64,000 nucleotides of DNA from Hassallia byssoidea VB512170 (GTDB lineage Bacteria > Cyanobacteriota > Cyanobacteriia > Cyanobacteriales > Nostocaceae). Location: the NCBI RefSeq assembly GCF_000817785.2, contig NZ_JTCM02000005.1, positions 1 to 64,000 of the forward strand, given 5' to 3'. A model generated the notes under the pieces. That model ran no database searches. It was not told where the DNA came from and saw only the letters and a program-made list of their open reading frames with translations. Shown here piece after piece: positions 17,884 to 26,020 of this stretch. Numbering within the stretch: the stretch's first letter is position 1; each line of letters begins with the position of its first letter. The translations under genes and the position numbers were made by a program.

Positions 17884-18100
17884 GTTTGAATTCGATAAGC
17901 TCACAGATGAATATTGTATAACTGGCTCAGAAATATCAAGCCAAGATATCGGCAGTCCAAATGATACATAAAGCGCACAACTCCGCCGGAACATCGTTCG
18001 AGAACTAGTGACATCTAACCAACTTTACTACCAATAACTTAAACATATCACCACAATAACTAACACACCAATTCTTGAAAAAAAGGAAGGAATTATCCCT

Positions 18101-18319
18101 ATGGAACAAGAAGTCAAATATTTGCTAGAAGGCATCTGTACCTTCTATTGGAACGCAGACTTTTATAAATTCTGCTCAATCTGCAACTTCGATCCCAACC
18201 ACGCCTACTCCCTCGAAAAATGGCAACAGTGGCAACAGCTAGTATCGGGTATCAAAGCGTTTGACCAAAATACCCTTGCCAAGCTAGTTGAAGCTGGTCA
18301 TTCATCAGCGCAATTGTAA
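18101..18319 (+). CDS. Hypothetical 72-aa protein
   Basis: A small soluble protein with the cysteine pair FCSIC and a helical second half (SLEKWQQWQQLVSGIKAFD). AAGGAAGG lies just upstream of the ATG and can serve as ribosome binding site. It precedes the primase gene on the same strand by 62 bp. No family is recognised. Confidence 0.6.
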   Translation: MEQEVKYLLEGICTFYWNADFYKFCSICNFDPNHAYSLEKWQQWQQLVSGIKAFDQNTLAKLVEAGHSSAQL

Positions 18320-18344
18320 ACCACCACAGGTACTTACGCAAACC

Positions 18345-18387
18345 GTGCATGAGTCACTTAAACAGATAAATATATGAACTCATGCAC
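18345..18387. promoter_or_regulatory. Inverted repeat spanning the primase start codon
   Basis: GTGCATGAGT (18345-18354) and ACTCATGCAC (18378-18387) are perfect inverted copies. The right arm contains the ATG at 18382. As RNA this would bury the start codon; as DNA it could be an operator. Either would limit primase expression. Confidence 0.5.
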
Positions 18388-19359
18388 GCACACGCTCAAA
18401 TTCGACAGTTGGTATCTTCCCTAGACACTTTACCCGAAGAATGGCAAGTTGTCCCCACGATCGGTAAACGTCCTTTGGGAAAAGAATGGCAAAAAAACAC
18501 CTACTCTCCCAGAAAACTACAAGCCGAACTTAGCCGCCGCCGCTTTAAAATCTGGATCAATGACAGATACATCGTCCCCACCGGCATCGCCTTGGTATGC
18601 GGACCCAATCACCCCCAAGGGTATCTGGTAGCTATCGACTGCGACGGGGAAACCTCATGGCGAAAAATCCTGGAAATAAACGGGTTAAAGCCAGAGAAAC
18701 TTGAGCAAATAACACCTGCCGATTCACGGGAACGCGCTCAAAAATACCTTCCTCCCACAGTTGCATTTACCTCTGGCAGGAAATACCGAAGCCAGCATTT
18801 GTACCTTATTCCTGGTTTGAGAACTTGGGAGGTAAAATCTCGTAAAGTCAAAACTGGGTTTGACGAACACCTGGAGTTTCGGGGCAAAAACCTTGCGTCA
18901 ATACTCCCTCCCTCCTATCACCCATTCGGGAGAACGTACAAATGGCTCCCCGGTTGCAGCCCGTGCGATCGCCAATTAGAGATAGCTCCCGATTGGGTAA
19001 TTGCCCAGATGCTTGTCAAACAGGAGAAAGCAAGAAAGTTCAACTTACCCCAGGAAAAATACGACCGCCGTTCCGGAGTAGATACTTATGCTTGTTTATA
19101 CCCCCAAATCGAGAAAAACATTCAAACCGCGCTTGCACTTCTCGAAGTTATCCACCCCCGATTTGCCGATGATTACGATTCATGGATTCAAGTAGGGATG
19201 GCACTTCATAGTGTTAGCCCTATCCTTTTGAAAGCATGGGACGCTTGGAGCGAACTTTCCCCTAAGTACAAACCAGGTGAATGCGTCTACAAATGGCAGT
19301 CGTTCCGTAAAACTGGCATCACTATCCGTACCTTATTCAGATTCGCCAACCTTTCTTAG
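18382..19359 (+). CDS. Primase-polymerase (archaeo-eukaryotic primase type) with PriCT-2-like C-terminus
   Basis: The 325-aa protein reads as a bifunctional primase/polymerase. VPTIGKRPLGKEWQ opens the domain, IDCDG (D86, D88) supplies the metal-binding pair, and LEFRGKN with LPPSYHPFGRTYKW matches the late Prim-Pol motifs. From about residue 240, DDYDSWIQVGMALHSV and WDAWSELSPKYKPGEC match the PriCT-2 linker that usually precedes a helicase. No helicase domain follows, so the unwinding partner must be separate. It is two bases from the next gene, at the head of the PRTRC-like run. It probably primes replication of this replicon. Confidence 0.85.
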   Translation: MHAHAQIRQLVSSLDTLPEEWQVVPTIGKRPLGKEWQKNTYSPRKLQAELSRRRFKIWINDRYIVPTGIALVCGPNHPQGYLVAIDCDGETSWRKILEINGLKPEKLEQITPADSRERAQKYLPPTVAFTSGRKYRSQHLYLIPGLRTWEVKSRKVKTGFDEHLEFRGKNLASILPPSYHPFGRTYKWLPGCSPCDRQLEIAPDWVIAQMLVKQEKARKFNLPQEKYDRRSGVDTYACLYPQIEKNIQTALALLEVIHPRFADDYDSWIQVGMALHSVSPILLKAWDAWSELSPKYKPGECVYKWQSFRKTGITIRTLFRFANLS

Positions 19360-19361
19360 TT

Positions 19362-19844
19362 ATGAACAGTCAACCACCTAACGAAAATGTAACTAACCCA
19401 GAGGCTAGTTACAGAGATTTTAATTCAGATACCCAGGATAGCAATAATAAAGATGAAGCATCAGATGAATCTACAAACGCTGAAGCCATAAATCAAGATT
19501 CATCTAACGAGATAAGTCTAGATAACCAGAGCATAAATCCTGTCCTAATTACCATTCAAATCCTACAAAATTCATCAACAGCAATTATTTCAATTGGAAT
19601 CAAGAATGCGACTCCGATTATCAAGACAATTAGCTCCGCTGAGTTAACATCTCATCCTATCATAAATGACTGTTTAGTGGAATTAGAAAAGTCGCTACCA
19701 GAAATGTTAGCTATATGCAAGCAAAAGGAAAATCAGATCGTACATCACAATCATCAGCAGTCGCCTCCATCAGTACAAAAGCGCGAACTACCCGAAAGCA
19801 AAAATAAAGCATCAAACTCTAGTAACCAACTGTCACTGTTTTAA
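19362..19844 (+). CDS. PRTRC protein E-like, with C-terminal clamp-binding motif
   Basis: A 160-aa protein with a disordered acidic N-terminus (about 60 residues rich in Asn, Ser, Glu), then a compact part (LITIQILQNSSTAIISIGI...ELTSHPIINDCLVELEKSL) with the strand-strand-helix plan of PRTRC protein E. The assignment rests mainly on position, before the C-like protein and after the primase. The last residues are SNQLSLF, the consensus beta-clamp-binding pentapeptide QLSLF. This would tether the protein to the clamp encoded at 27097. It starts two bases after the primase stop. Confidence 0.55.
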   Translation: MNSQPPNENVTNPEASYRDFNSDTQDSNNKDEASDESTNAEAINQDSSNEISLDNQSINPVLITIQILQNSSTAIISIGIKNATPIIKTISSAELTSHPIINDCLVELEKSLPEMLAICKQKENQIVHHNHQQSPPSVQKRELPESKNKASNSSNQLSLF

Positions 19845-19852
19845 CAACTATT

Positions 19853-20290
19853 ATGAAATATATTGCCCACATTGAAGGACAGCAAATCCCACTGGATGAA
19901 GCAATTGCCTCTGACGATAATACACTCAAAACAGCTATTAGCGTTTACTTTCCAGACTATGCTAATGCCGAAATTGAACGACAAATAACTGATGACACGG
20001 TTTCAATTCGGTTAGTAAAGAAAGCAGGTACTAAGGGTAATTTAGGTCAAAAAGTCTTAATACAGCAATTGCAAGAATCCCCTTTGGAAGTAAATCCTGC
20101 ACTAAAGTTAGGGTGGCAGTTAAAACTTCTAGAGATGAAAAATCAAATTACTCTCTCAGGTTTAATCGCAATACAACCTGAAATAGATAAGGCAATAAAA
20201 TCGGCTCAAAGCTGGGAGACTTACACAGAAAAAGTAACCCAAAGCCTTAAGCAGCAACCCGCAGCCACAAGTAAATATCCCGTACTGTAA
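19853..20290 (+). CDS. PRTRC protein C-like
   Basis: The first 63 residues fit PRTRC protein C: a short strand, LKTAISVYFPDYANAEIERQ, a further strand, and the diagnostic end KKAGTKG. Family members usually stop close to that point (about 70 aa). Here about 80 further residues follow, largely helical, with no recognised motif. It sits 8 bp after the E-like gene and before the F-like gene, the usual PRTRC order. The biochemical role of PRTRC C is unknown. Confidence 0.65.
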   Translation: MKYIAHIEGQQIPLDEAIASDDNTLKTAISVYFPDYANAEIERQITDDTVSIRLVKKAGTKGNLGQKVLIQQLQESPLEVNPALKLGWQLKLLEMKNQITLSGLIAIQPEIDKAIKSAQSWETYTEKVTQSLKQQPAATSKYPVL

Positions 20291-20302
20291 TAACATTTGC
20301 AT

Positions 20303-20325
20303 AGCCGCTATTACCCGTAGCGGCT
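20303..20325 (+). terminator. Intercistronic hairpin
   Basis: AGCCGCTA pairs with TAGCGGCT. Only a weak T-rich tail follows (TACTAATT), so it is more likely an RNA-stability or attenuation element between the C-like and F-like genes than a full stop. Confidence 0.45.
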
Positions 20326-20333
20326 TACTAATT

Positions 20334-21056
20334 ATGCTTACCAACATACACTCATTCAAACTACCAATCACTTGTTTAACAGCGACTATCTACCTTGAAA
20401 ATCTCTCCCAACGAGTAAATATCTTAAGTCTGTACCAAAAAATCTTCCCAGAGCAGTGGTTAGAATCATCCATGACTATTGATAAACACTCACATCAAGA
20501 AAGTGCTTACCTTGATAGAGAAATTGAGTTTATTCGACTCGTTAATGAACATCTATTTCCAATAGAGTACATCGACGATATAGAGTTTAGTCCCGATCGT
20601 AGTAATATCCCAATATCACCACAAAAACCTGAGTGGTGGTACGAAGACTTTGAGGATCTAGAATACTCCGAAAAGTTCCTCCTCTCACTTATGGGACAAG
20701 GGTACAATCTCGGCGAATGGGAACTACATTTTGGTTTTACTCCTGAGTATATCACACCAGCAGAAGATATCTATCCCGACTCGCTTACTAAACTATGCCG
20801 TCGCTACAAAAGCCCACTTCAACATCTAGTTACAGCCATACGAATTATCGATTACTCAACTGAGAATATCTGGCTAGATGTTACGTGTGAAACAAGCGAC
20901 TGGCTGGAATGGACTTACGAAAATGTCATGTTTCTCGCTCATAAGTGGCTTGAAGCTGTATTAATGATGGAAAACTCAAATGCACTTGCCCATCTTATAG
21001 AAACATCTCTGACTACCCGAAAAACAATAGTTAAACTCTGGAATCAAGCATCATAA
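20334..21056 (+). CDS. PRTRC protein F-like
   Basis: This 240-aa acidic protein is assigned by position between the C-like and B-like genes. Its C-terminal part supports the call: NIWLDVTCETSDWLEWTYENVMFLAHKWLEA resembles the late segment of PRTRC protein F, with its Leu-Asp and Trp-Thr elements. Helices dominate and there is no nucleotide-binding loop. The start may be ATG 20334, or a later ATG at 20472 before the acidic part. Two bases separate it from the next gene. Function unknown. Confidence 0.5.
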   Translation: MLTNIHSFKLPITCLTATIYLENLSQRVNILSLYQKIFPEQWLESSMTIDKHSHQESAYLDREIEFIRLVNEHLFPIEYIDDIEFSPDRSNIPISPQKPEWWYEDFEDLEYSEKFLLSLMGQGYNLGEWELHFGFTPEYITPAEDIYPDSLTKLCRRYKSPLQHLVTAIRIIDYSTENIWLDVTCETSDWLEWTYENVMFLAHKWLEAVLMMENSNALAHLIETSLTTRKTIVKLWNQAS

Positions 21057-21058
21057 CT

Positions 21059-21829
21059 ATGAATACTGATATCAATATATTGCCAATAATCGACTTAGAA
21101 AATATCTCTCAAAGTCTTATTGCAAGTATTCCCCAGTCCGAGTTACTCGCGCAATTAATTATTCTCAAGGGGCAATTTATCTTAGTCGAACGCCTCGGTA
21201 AAAAATGCAGTTACAAGTTCCTTTCCCCTGAAGCGGTAGAAAAAGCTTTTACGAGTAAAACTGCTACATCTGGGTGGCTGACTAGCAACACGGTTTGGTG
21301 GGGGAGAACTCCTGCTGGGGAAGCAATTATTCAGTTTTACCCGACCCAAAAGTACCAAATCCAACTTGTAGGAGAGGACACTGCCGTGGGCGGGGAACCC
21401 GACTTGAGGCAAGTGTCCGTTGAGGAAGCAAAGATAATCAACGTCCCAATGCCTGCATTCCTATTTGCAGGATGTGGTGGCAAATATTACCTGTGGGCGG
21501 TTAAAGGAAAGACGTTCAAACCAGATGCTCAACTGTACAAGCCACCCCTACCTAACGTCCGCGACGACTCTAGCATCTGCTTTGGAGAAAACTCTCCTGG
21601 TGCGTGCAGTGCTAGCACCATACTCCAAACCTGGGAGTTGTTCTGGAAATCGCCTTTTAACAGGGATTTGGCTCAAGGAAAGTCAAAAACCCATAGCAAC
21701 GATATCTGCTGTTCCTTAGTCAGTTTACACGAGTCAAAAGCCAAATCTTACCCTTCAAGCGACTTAGTTCCCGTTCAAAGCTGGAAATTCAAAACCCCAG
21801 AAGACATTATCAAGCAACTGTTCAGTTAG
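21059..21829 (+). CDS. PRTRC protein B-like
   Basis: The 256-aa sequence has the landmarks of PRTRC protein B: SGWLTSNTVWWGRTPAGEAII near residue 76, MPAFLFAGCGGKYYLWAV, AQLYKPPLPNVRDDSSICFG (the LY-x-PP-x-NV block followed by the C-x-G turn), then WELFWKSPFN. These place it in the family with good confidence, although its biochemical role is unknown. It lies 2 bp after the F-like gene and 3 bp before the A-like gene, so translation is probably coupled. Confidence 0.75.
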   Translation: MNTDINILPIIDLENISQSLIASIPQSELLAQLIILKGQFILVERLGKKCSYKFLSPEAVEKAFTSKTATSGWLTSNTVWWGRTPAGEAIIQFYPTQKYQIQLVGEDTAVGGEPDLRQVSVEEAKIINVPMPAFLFAGCGGKYYLWAVKGKTFKPDAQLYKPPLPNVRDDSSICFGENSPGACSASTILQTWELFWKSPFNRDLAQGKSKTHSNDICCSLVSLHESKAKSYPSSDLVPVQSWKFKTPEDIIKQLFS

Positions 21830-21832
21830 CCC

Positions 21833-22429
21833 ATGAATCCTTTTATCGATTATCACCTCGCTACAAGCAATAATCTCCCTGCCTACAGTCAAAAACTCCA
21901 AGAATACTGGCTTGCATCAAACGGACTTTTTGTGCGATCGCACCGCCGCGAGTTAGAGGTTTGTCTGCAAATTGCCCAAACTCAAGTTGCCGGACTACAA
22001 CCCATTGAACCGTATTTCCGCCTGACAGTCCCAAAAGTCAAGAGCCAGATAATTACGGACATCATTAACACTGCTACTATCAACCAAGAGCAGGAAATCC
22101 TTTTCTACCTGGGTGTGGCAAATAACCAATGGTGGTTCCATACCCCGTTGCAGACAGCTTCCTCAACCCAAGTCGCATCCCTAGAAAGTTCACTTTCACA
22201 AACCTATACAGAAGCGCTAGTAGAAATACACAGTCACGGAAATCTAGTAGCTTACCCTTCAAGTACTGATAATGAAGAGGAAAGAGGGAAATTTCGAGTG
22301 TTCGCCATCATCGGTACGCTTGATGCCACTCCCACAATCTATACCCGTATTGGGCTCTACAATCACTTCTTTCCAATCGACCCCAATTTAATATTTGAAC
22401 TACCGTCTCACATCATATGCTTGAACTAA
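21833..22429 (+). CDS. PRTRC protein A-like JAB/MPN domain protein
   Basis: The 198-aa protein ends in a JAB/MPN-type metalloprotease core: VEIHSHG, PSSTDNEEERG (the H-x-H...S-x-x-D zinc motif), then FRVFAIIGTL and YTRIGLYNHFF. In other systems such domains cleave isopeptide bonds of ubiquitin-like proteins and are paired with E1-like enzymes. Here the E1-like ThiF gene overlaps it by 13 bp. No obvious ubiquitin-like substrate with a C-terminal diglycine is seen in the operon, so the substrate is open. Confidence 0.75.
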   Translation: MNPFIDYHLATSNNLPAYSQKLQEYWLASNGLFVRSHRRELEVCLQIAQTQVAGLQPIEPYFRLTVPKVKSQIITDIINTATINQEQEILFYLGVANNQWWFHTPLQTASSTQVASLESSLSQTYTEALVEIHSHGNLVAYPSSTDNEEERGKFRVFAIIGTLDATPTIYTRIGLYNHFFPIDPNLIFELPSHIICLN

Positions 22430-23271
22430 CTGCTTACCAACAGGCTTTACCAGTTCTACCCCAGCGCCACACTCGTATCAACTTCATCTTAGTCGGAGCA
22501 GGGGGTACAGGAAAGTATCTCGCAGAAGATTTGTGCCGGATTATCCTACAACTTCAACAAACCGGAAAAGAAGTTAGTTTTACCGTCGTTGATGGCGATA
22601 TCGTCTCAACCGAAAACACTATCCGCCAAAATTACCAACCAGCAGAGGTTGGACTATTCAAGGCAGATGCACTTGCCTTAAAATGCAGCGCCAAGTATGG
22701 GATTGAAATTACAGCTATTTGCGACTGGTTTGAAGAAGAGATTGTCCACGCCACCAGTTCGTGGAACAGCCTAACAGTAATTATTGGTTGTGTCGATAAC
22801 GCCGCCGCCAGGGGCAAAATACATTCGGTTCTCAAACTAAACAACGCTAAAGAACCAGCATTACTATTTTGGCTAGATTGTGGTAATACCACTCACTCCG
22901 GACAAATAGTAGTTGGAACCCACTCCGATTTTGATATCCTGCGGGCTTGTGATAACCCAGATAATCCTAAATTCTGGTTGCATCTTCCCCAACCAACGCT
23001 AGTTCATCCCGAATTGTTAGTCCCCTTACCAGAAGAACTTACCAGCAACAACCTATCATGTGCCGAAATCCAAGCACGAAACTACCAATCCCTATTCATC
23101 AACCGCATGACAAGTGCGATCGCTGCTCAATACCTGCTAGAGTTAACCCTAACTGGAGGATTAAAAAAGTTCGCCAGCTACTTTGACTTGAAAGCAATGT
23201 CAACCCGCAGCCTATACACCAGTATCGACAACCTTAAAAAATATCACCTGATAAAGAAACCACCACTTTAA
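22417..23271 (+). CDS. PRTRC ThiF/E1-like adenylyltransferase
   Basis: The 284-aa protein has the E1/ThiF Rossmann fold. FILVGAGGTGKYLAEDL (from about residue 24) is the ATP loop. VVDGDIVSTENTIRQNY contains the conserved Asp and the N-x-x-RQ element, and VGLFKADALA follows. IIGCVDNAAARGKIH is the second half of the site. E1-like enzymes adenylate a C-terminal carboxylate. A clear Cys pair for zinc is not evident. It closes the E-C-F-B-A-ThiF run, and a hairpin (23280-23306) separates it from the next gene. Confidence 0.85.
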   Translation: MLELTAYQQALPVLPQRHTRINFILVGAGGTGKYLAEDLCRIILQLQQTGKEVSFTVVDGDIVSTENTIRQNYQPAEVGLFKADALALKCSAKYGIEITAICDWFEEEIVHATSSWNSLTVIIGCVDNAAARGKIHSVLKLNNAKEPALLFWLDCGNTTHSGQIVVGTHSDFDILRACDNPDNPKFWLHLPQPTLVHPELLVPLPEELTSNNLSCAEIQARNYQSLFINRMTSAIAAQYLLELTLTGGLKKFASYFDLKAMSTRSLYTSIDNLKKYHLIKKPPL

Positions 23272-23279
23272 GCTAACGC

Positions 23280-23306
23280 AAACTGTCCTAAAAGTTTGGA
23301 CAGTTT
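23280..23306 (+). terminator. Hairpin directly before the nuclease-like gene
   Basis: AAACTGTCC pairs with GGACAGTTT, ending two bases before the ATG at 23309. Its closeness to the start codon suggests it limits translation or partly terminates transcription leaving the PRTRC run. Confidence 0.55.
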
Positions 23307-23308
23307 GT

Positions 23309-23998
23309 ATGAATCGGTTTAACCATCAACTATTGGAAATTATTGAGGAAAACCCAGAGTTTGCCGAAGCTACATACTCACCTTATATCAGGGGAGATTC
23401 GGAAATAGCTGGAAGTCAATTTAATCTAATCATGCAGCAGATTGGATTAGGACTTCCAGTAGAACCTTTCTTAAAAGCATATCCTCAGATTGCTAACTGG
23501 GTAGATAAAGTCAAACCATTTCTCAATCTTTATGGTAGCAAACAATGGAACGCAGAATTACAATACTACTACCAGTCTAACATAATTTACAGTCAATATG
23601 ACCTAGTAATTTACGCGGAAAATCAGGTAATTGGATTCGACTGGACTATCCAAAAACCTACAAAATTTGAAATGCTAGAGGAGAGATACCAAACGCAACT
23701 TAGGTTATTCCTCCTACAGCAGAAAACAACTTTCAGCTACGATGCAATCTCACTCATCTACCTATTTGTCAATAGCGATGACTTTCCTATTTATCAGTTT
23801 ACTTACTCTAAAGCCAGACATACTGCTTTTAAAGAAAGATTAGAAAGAACTCTTGCCCCATTTACAGAACAAGCAGGGAAAGAAACCGTAAGTGATAAAA
23901 CACTCCTAGAAAAACATAATGAAAACCTCCAGAAACTATTCAGGCAAGAAATAACTGGTGAAGAATATCTTGCCACTATCCCAGAAGTTGAAATATGA
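23309..23998 (+). CDS. PD-(D/E)XK-like nuclease family protein
   Basis: The 229-aa sequence resembles the RecB/Cas4-type nuclease core: NAELQYYYQ with E83, SQYDLVIY with D98, VIGFDWTIQKP with D111 and K116, then YQTQLRLFLLQ, the helix that follows the active site in RecB-type enzymes. The usual (D/E)-x-K triplet reads D-W-T, with the lysine three residues later, so activity is uncertain. The stop overlaps the next gene by four bases (ATGA). It could process DNA ends during replication of this element. Confidence 0.6.
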   Translation: MNRFNHQLLEIIEENPEFAEATYSPYIRGDSEIAGSQFNLIMQQIGLGLPVEPFLKAYPQIANWVDKVKPFLNLYGSKQWNAELQYYYQSNIIYSQYDLVIYAENQVIGFDWTIQKPTKFEMLEERYQTQLRLFLLQQKTTFSYDAISLIYLFVNSDDFPIYQFTYSKARHTAFKERLERTLAPFTEQAGKETVSDKTLLEKHNENLQKLFRQEITGEEYLATIPEVEI

Positions 23999-24336
23999 AC
24001 AAAGCATTAGAAATTACCAAAATCGAACTTACCCCCGACGGTTGGACATTTAATATCCTCTCCCGTCGGGTAGGAACAATCACTAATCCTTTAGGCGTTC
24101 GCAAAACCACTTATTTTGGTTTTGATGATGAAAATCAAGCGCAAAAATTTCAACAATGGCTGAAGAGGAAAAATAAATGCAGTGATGCCGTTATTCGCCC
24201 ATCAGAACGCCTCAAAACTTTATTTGAGGTAAAAGCCTGGAATGTACCAACTGAACTAATTATTGAGTGCGCCCTCAAAGATTTAAAGGAACAGACTAAT
24301 GCAACTATCCTTATTCAGTCTACCACAACAAGATAA
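23995..24336 (+). CDS. Hypothetical 113-aa protein
   Basis: A small soluble protein that starts inside the stop of the nuclease-like gene and ends 38 bp inside the methyltransferase gene, so all three are translationally linked. LTPDGWTFNILSRRVGTI and TTYFGFDDENQAQKFQQWLKRK suggest a beta-hairpin followed by a helix. No named family is recognised. Confidence 0.7.
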   Translation: MNKALEITKIELTPDGWTFNILSRRVGTITNPLGVRKTTYFGFDDENQAQKFQQWLKRKNKCSDAVIRPSERLKTLFEVKAWNVPTELIIECALKDLKEQTNATILIQSTTTR

Positions 24337-25345
24337 TTTCAGCTTCGACATTTTCAACATTCCCGACACCAAAAAAGCCGAAAAGCTACGGGAACTTGCA
24401 GCCCAGATGCAATCAATTATTGATCAAAAGAAAAACCCAGCTATCGGGAATCAAAGGGCGACACACCGCCGGAAAACCATTGCCCAAGGAATTATCCAAG
24501 AAGGCATCGAACTAGAGACTATCCAATCTTGGATAAAGGCGATCGCACAAATGTGGGAAGTAGGAAATATTCCACCTGTGCTGCGCGGCTTCTACCAAAA
24601 ATCACAGGTAGAAGCACTGTATAGAATTTCTCAGAGAAAAAACACACCCCAGGATATACAAGCAATTTTCAATGAAGAGAATTATCAGAGTTGGCTAAAA
24701 TCACTCAGTCGTGCAGGTTTACACACAGCAAGCGAAATTGTATCTGCAATAGAAGAGATTCAGCAGATAGTAAAACCTGAAGAAATTGATACCACCAAAC
24801 AACAACTTAACAAGCTTGAGTTGGAAATCATTGGAATGAAATCTGGAGATTTCTTCTCTACTCCTGAATCAGTTTGTCAGCGCCTTATTGAACTTGCGGA
24901 TATTCAACCAAACTGGCGCATTTTGGAGCCCAATGCTGGTAGCGGAAGCATAGCTTCTTGTATTACTAATTACCCAAATGTTCAACTAGAAGTAGTTGAA
25001 ATTAACCCGACATTGCGACAACTTCTTGAACTAAAAGGGTTTAATCTGGTAGGAAAAAACTTTCTAGAGTTTAACCCTAACCATTTATACAATGCCTGCA
25101 TCATGAATCCCCCATTTTGTGAAATTGAAGAACACATCTATCACGCTTGGAAGTTGATATGTCGTAAAGGTATTCTCATCTCAATCGTACCAGAATCAGT
25201 CTTCTTTAACCGAAAGTATAAAGTTTTTAAGGAGTGGTTATATTCAAGAAATACTTACGATGAGAAATTGGAGAAAGAAGCATTTCTCCAGTCAAATAAT
25301 CCAACTGGTGTAGCTACTAGAATCATCAAAATTATCAAGCCATAA
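24299..25345 (+). CDS. N6-adenine-type DNA methyltransferase with N-terminal clamp-binding motif
   Basis: The 348-aa protein has an SAM-binding motif I (LEPNAGSGSIA), the acidic end of strand 2 (LEVVEINP) and the catalytic NPPF (MNPPFCEIEEHIY), which identify an adenine-N6 methyltransferase. The N-terminal 190 residues are helical and unassigned. The protein begins MQLSLFSLPQQ; QLSLF is the clamp-binding consensus, which would place the enzyme on the sliding clamp. No restriction endonuclease is adjacent. It may mark the replicon DNA after synthesis. A strong terminator follows. Confidence 0.8.
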   Translation: MQLSLFSLPQQDNFSFDIFNIPDTKKAEKLRELAAQMQSIIDQKKNPAIGNQRATHRRKTIAQGIIQEGIELETIQSWIKAIAQMWEVGNIPPVLRGFYQKSQVEALYRISQRKNTPQDIQAIFNEENYQSWLKSLSRAGLHTASEIVSAIEEIQQIVKPEEIDTTKQQLNKLELEIIGMKSGDFFSTPESVCQRLIELADIQPNWRILEPNAGSGSIASCITNYPNVQLEVVEINPTLRQLLELKGFNLVGKNFLEFNPNHLYNACIMNPPFCEIEEHIYHAWKLICRKGILISIVPESVFFNRKYKVFKEWLYSRNTYDEKLEKEAFLQSNNPTGVATRIIKIIKP

Positions 25346-25352
25346 AAGAAAA

Positions 25353-25386
25353 AAAGGCAGTAAGATTATTCTGACTGCCTTTTGTT
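25353..25386 (+). terminator. Rho-independent terminator
   Basis: AAAGGCAGT pairs with ACTGCCTTT, followed by TGTT, directly after the methyltransferase stop. Confidence 0.8.
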
Positions 25387-25406
25387 ATATAACTGAGGCA
25401 TCAAAT

Positions 25407-25622
25407 ATGTACTACAAACGCATGGCATATTGCCAATTAGAAGACAAGTTCGTTACATATATATTTCCTGTATCGGGAGGGCATATTAGGTACAAAATTC
25501 TCAACCCATCGGAGATAAAAACAGCTATTTTTCAATGCAATAAAGCCGGATGGAAAGTCATCAATGCTACTAATTTAGTCAATAAAATGCTAGAACCAGT
25601 ACCATTTAAATCTAGAAGTTAA
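25407..25622 (+). CDS. Hypothetical 71-aa protein
   Basis: A small basic protein (MYYKRMAYCQLEDKF...) with SGGHIRYKILNPSEIKTAIFQCNKAGWK. It lies just after a terminator and before a frameshifted small gene. No family is recognised. The start is the only ATG with reasonable upstream spacing. Confidence 0.55.
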   Translation: MYYKRMAYCQLEDKFVTYIFPVSGGHIRYKILNPSEIKTAIFQCNKAGWKVINATNLVNKMLEPVPFKSRS

Positions 25623-25629
25623 GGAAAAT

Positions 25630-25877
25630 ATGGCTATTCAAATAATCACTTCGTATAGGTTTATCCCTGAAAAGAAAGCAAAATTACTACTTACGGTAGT
25701 CCAGATGAACAGACAGTTGCTATTCATAATAGTAGCAGTACTTATGTATCTCTAACATTTACAACTGAAAGTACCTCGGTAGTCAAGCAACTGATTAAAA
25801 ACTTAGCAGAAGTATACCAGACACTCGCCTATACCACTCCCGAAATTATTCAAGAGGAATGCAATCAAGAATTTTAA
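25630..25877 (+). pseudogene. Small hypothetical gene with a frameshift
   Basis: ATG 25630 opens MAIQIITSYRFIPEK. The coding character then passes to the -1 frame, which reads ESKITTYGSPDEQTV and later VVKQLIKNLAEVYQ and ends at TAA 25875-25877. The change occurs in the A-rich CCTGAAAAGAAAGC near 25671-25684. It could be a decayed gene, a sequencing error or a slippage site; I cannot tell which. Confidence 0.45.
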
Positions 25878-25926
25878 AAATTACTAACAGATAGTGAAGA
25901 TTGACCTTTAAAGTTTATCAACACGT

Positions 25927-25960
25927 AAGTCGCCTAAAAACACTAGGCGACTTTAGTTTT
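25927..25960 (+). terminator. Rho-independent terminator
   Basis: AAGTCGCCTA pairs perfectly with TAGGCGACTT around AAAACAC and is followed by TAGTTTTTT. Confidence 0.8.
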
Positions 25961-26020
25961 TTACCACGGCTCAATGCTAAACGCAATTTCTGCATTGACG
26001 TTAAATCAATCGTGTAAGTT

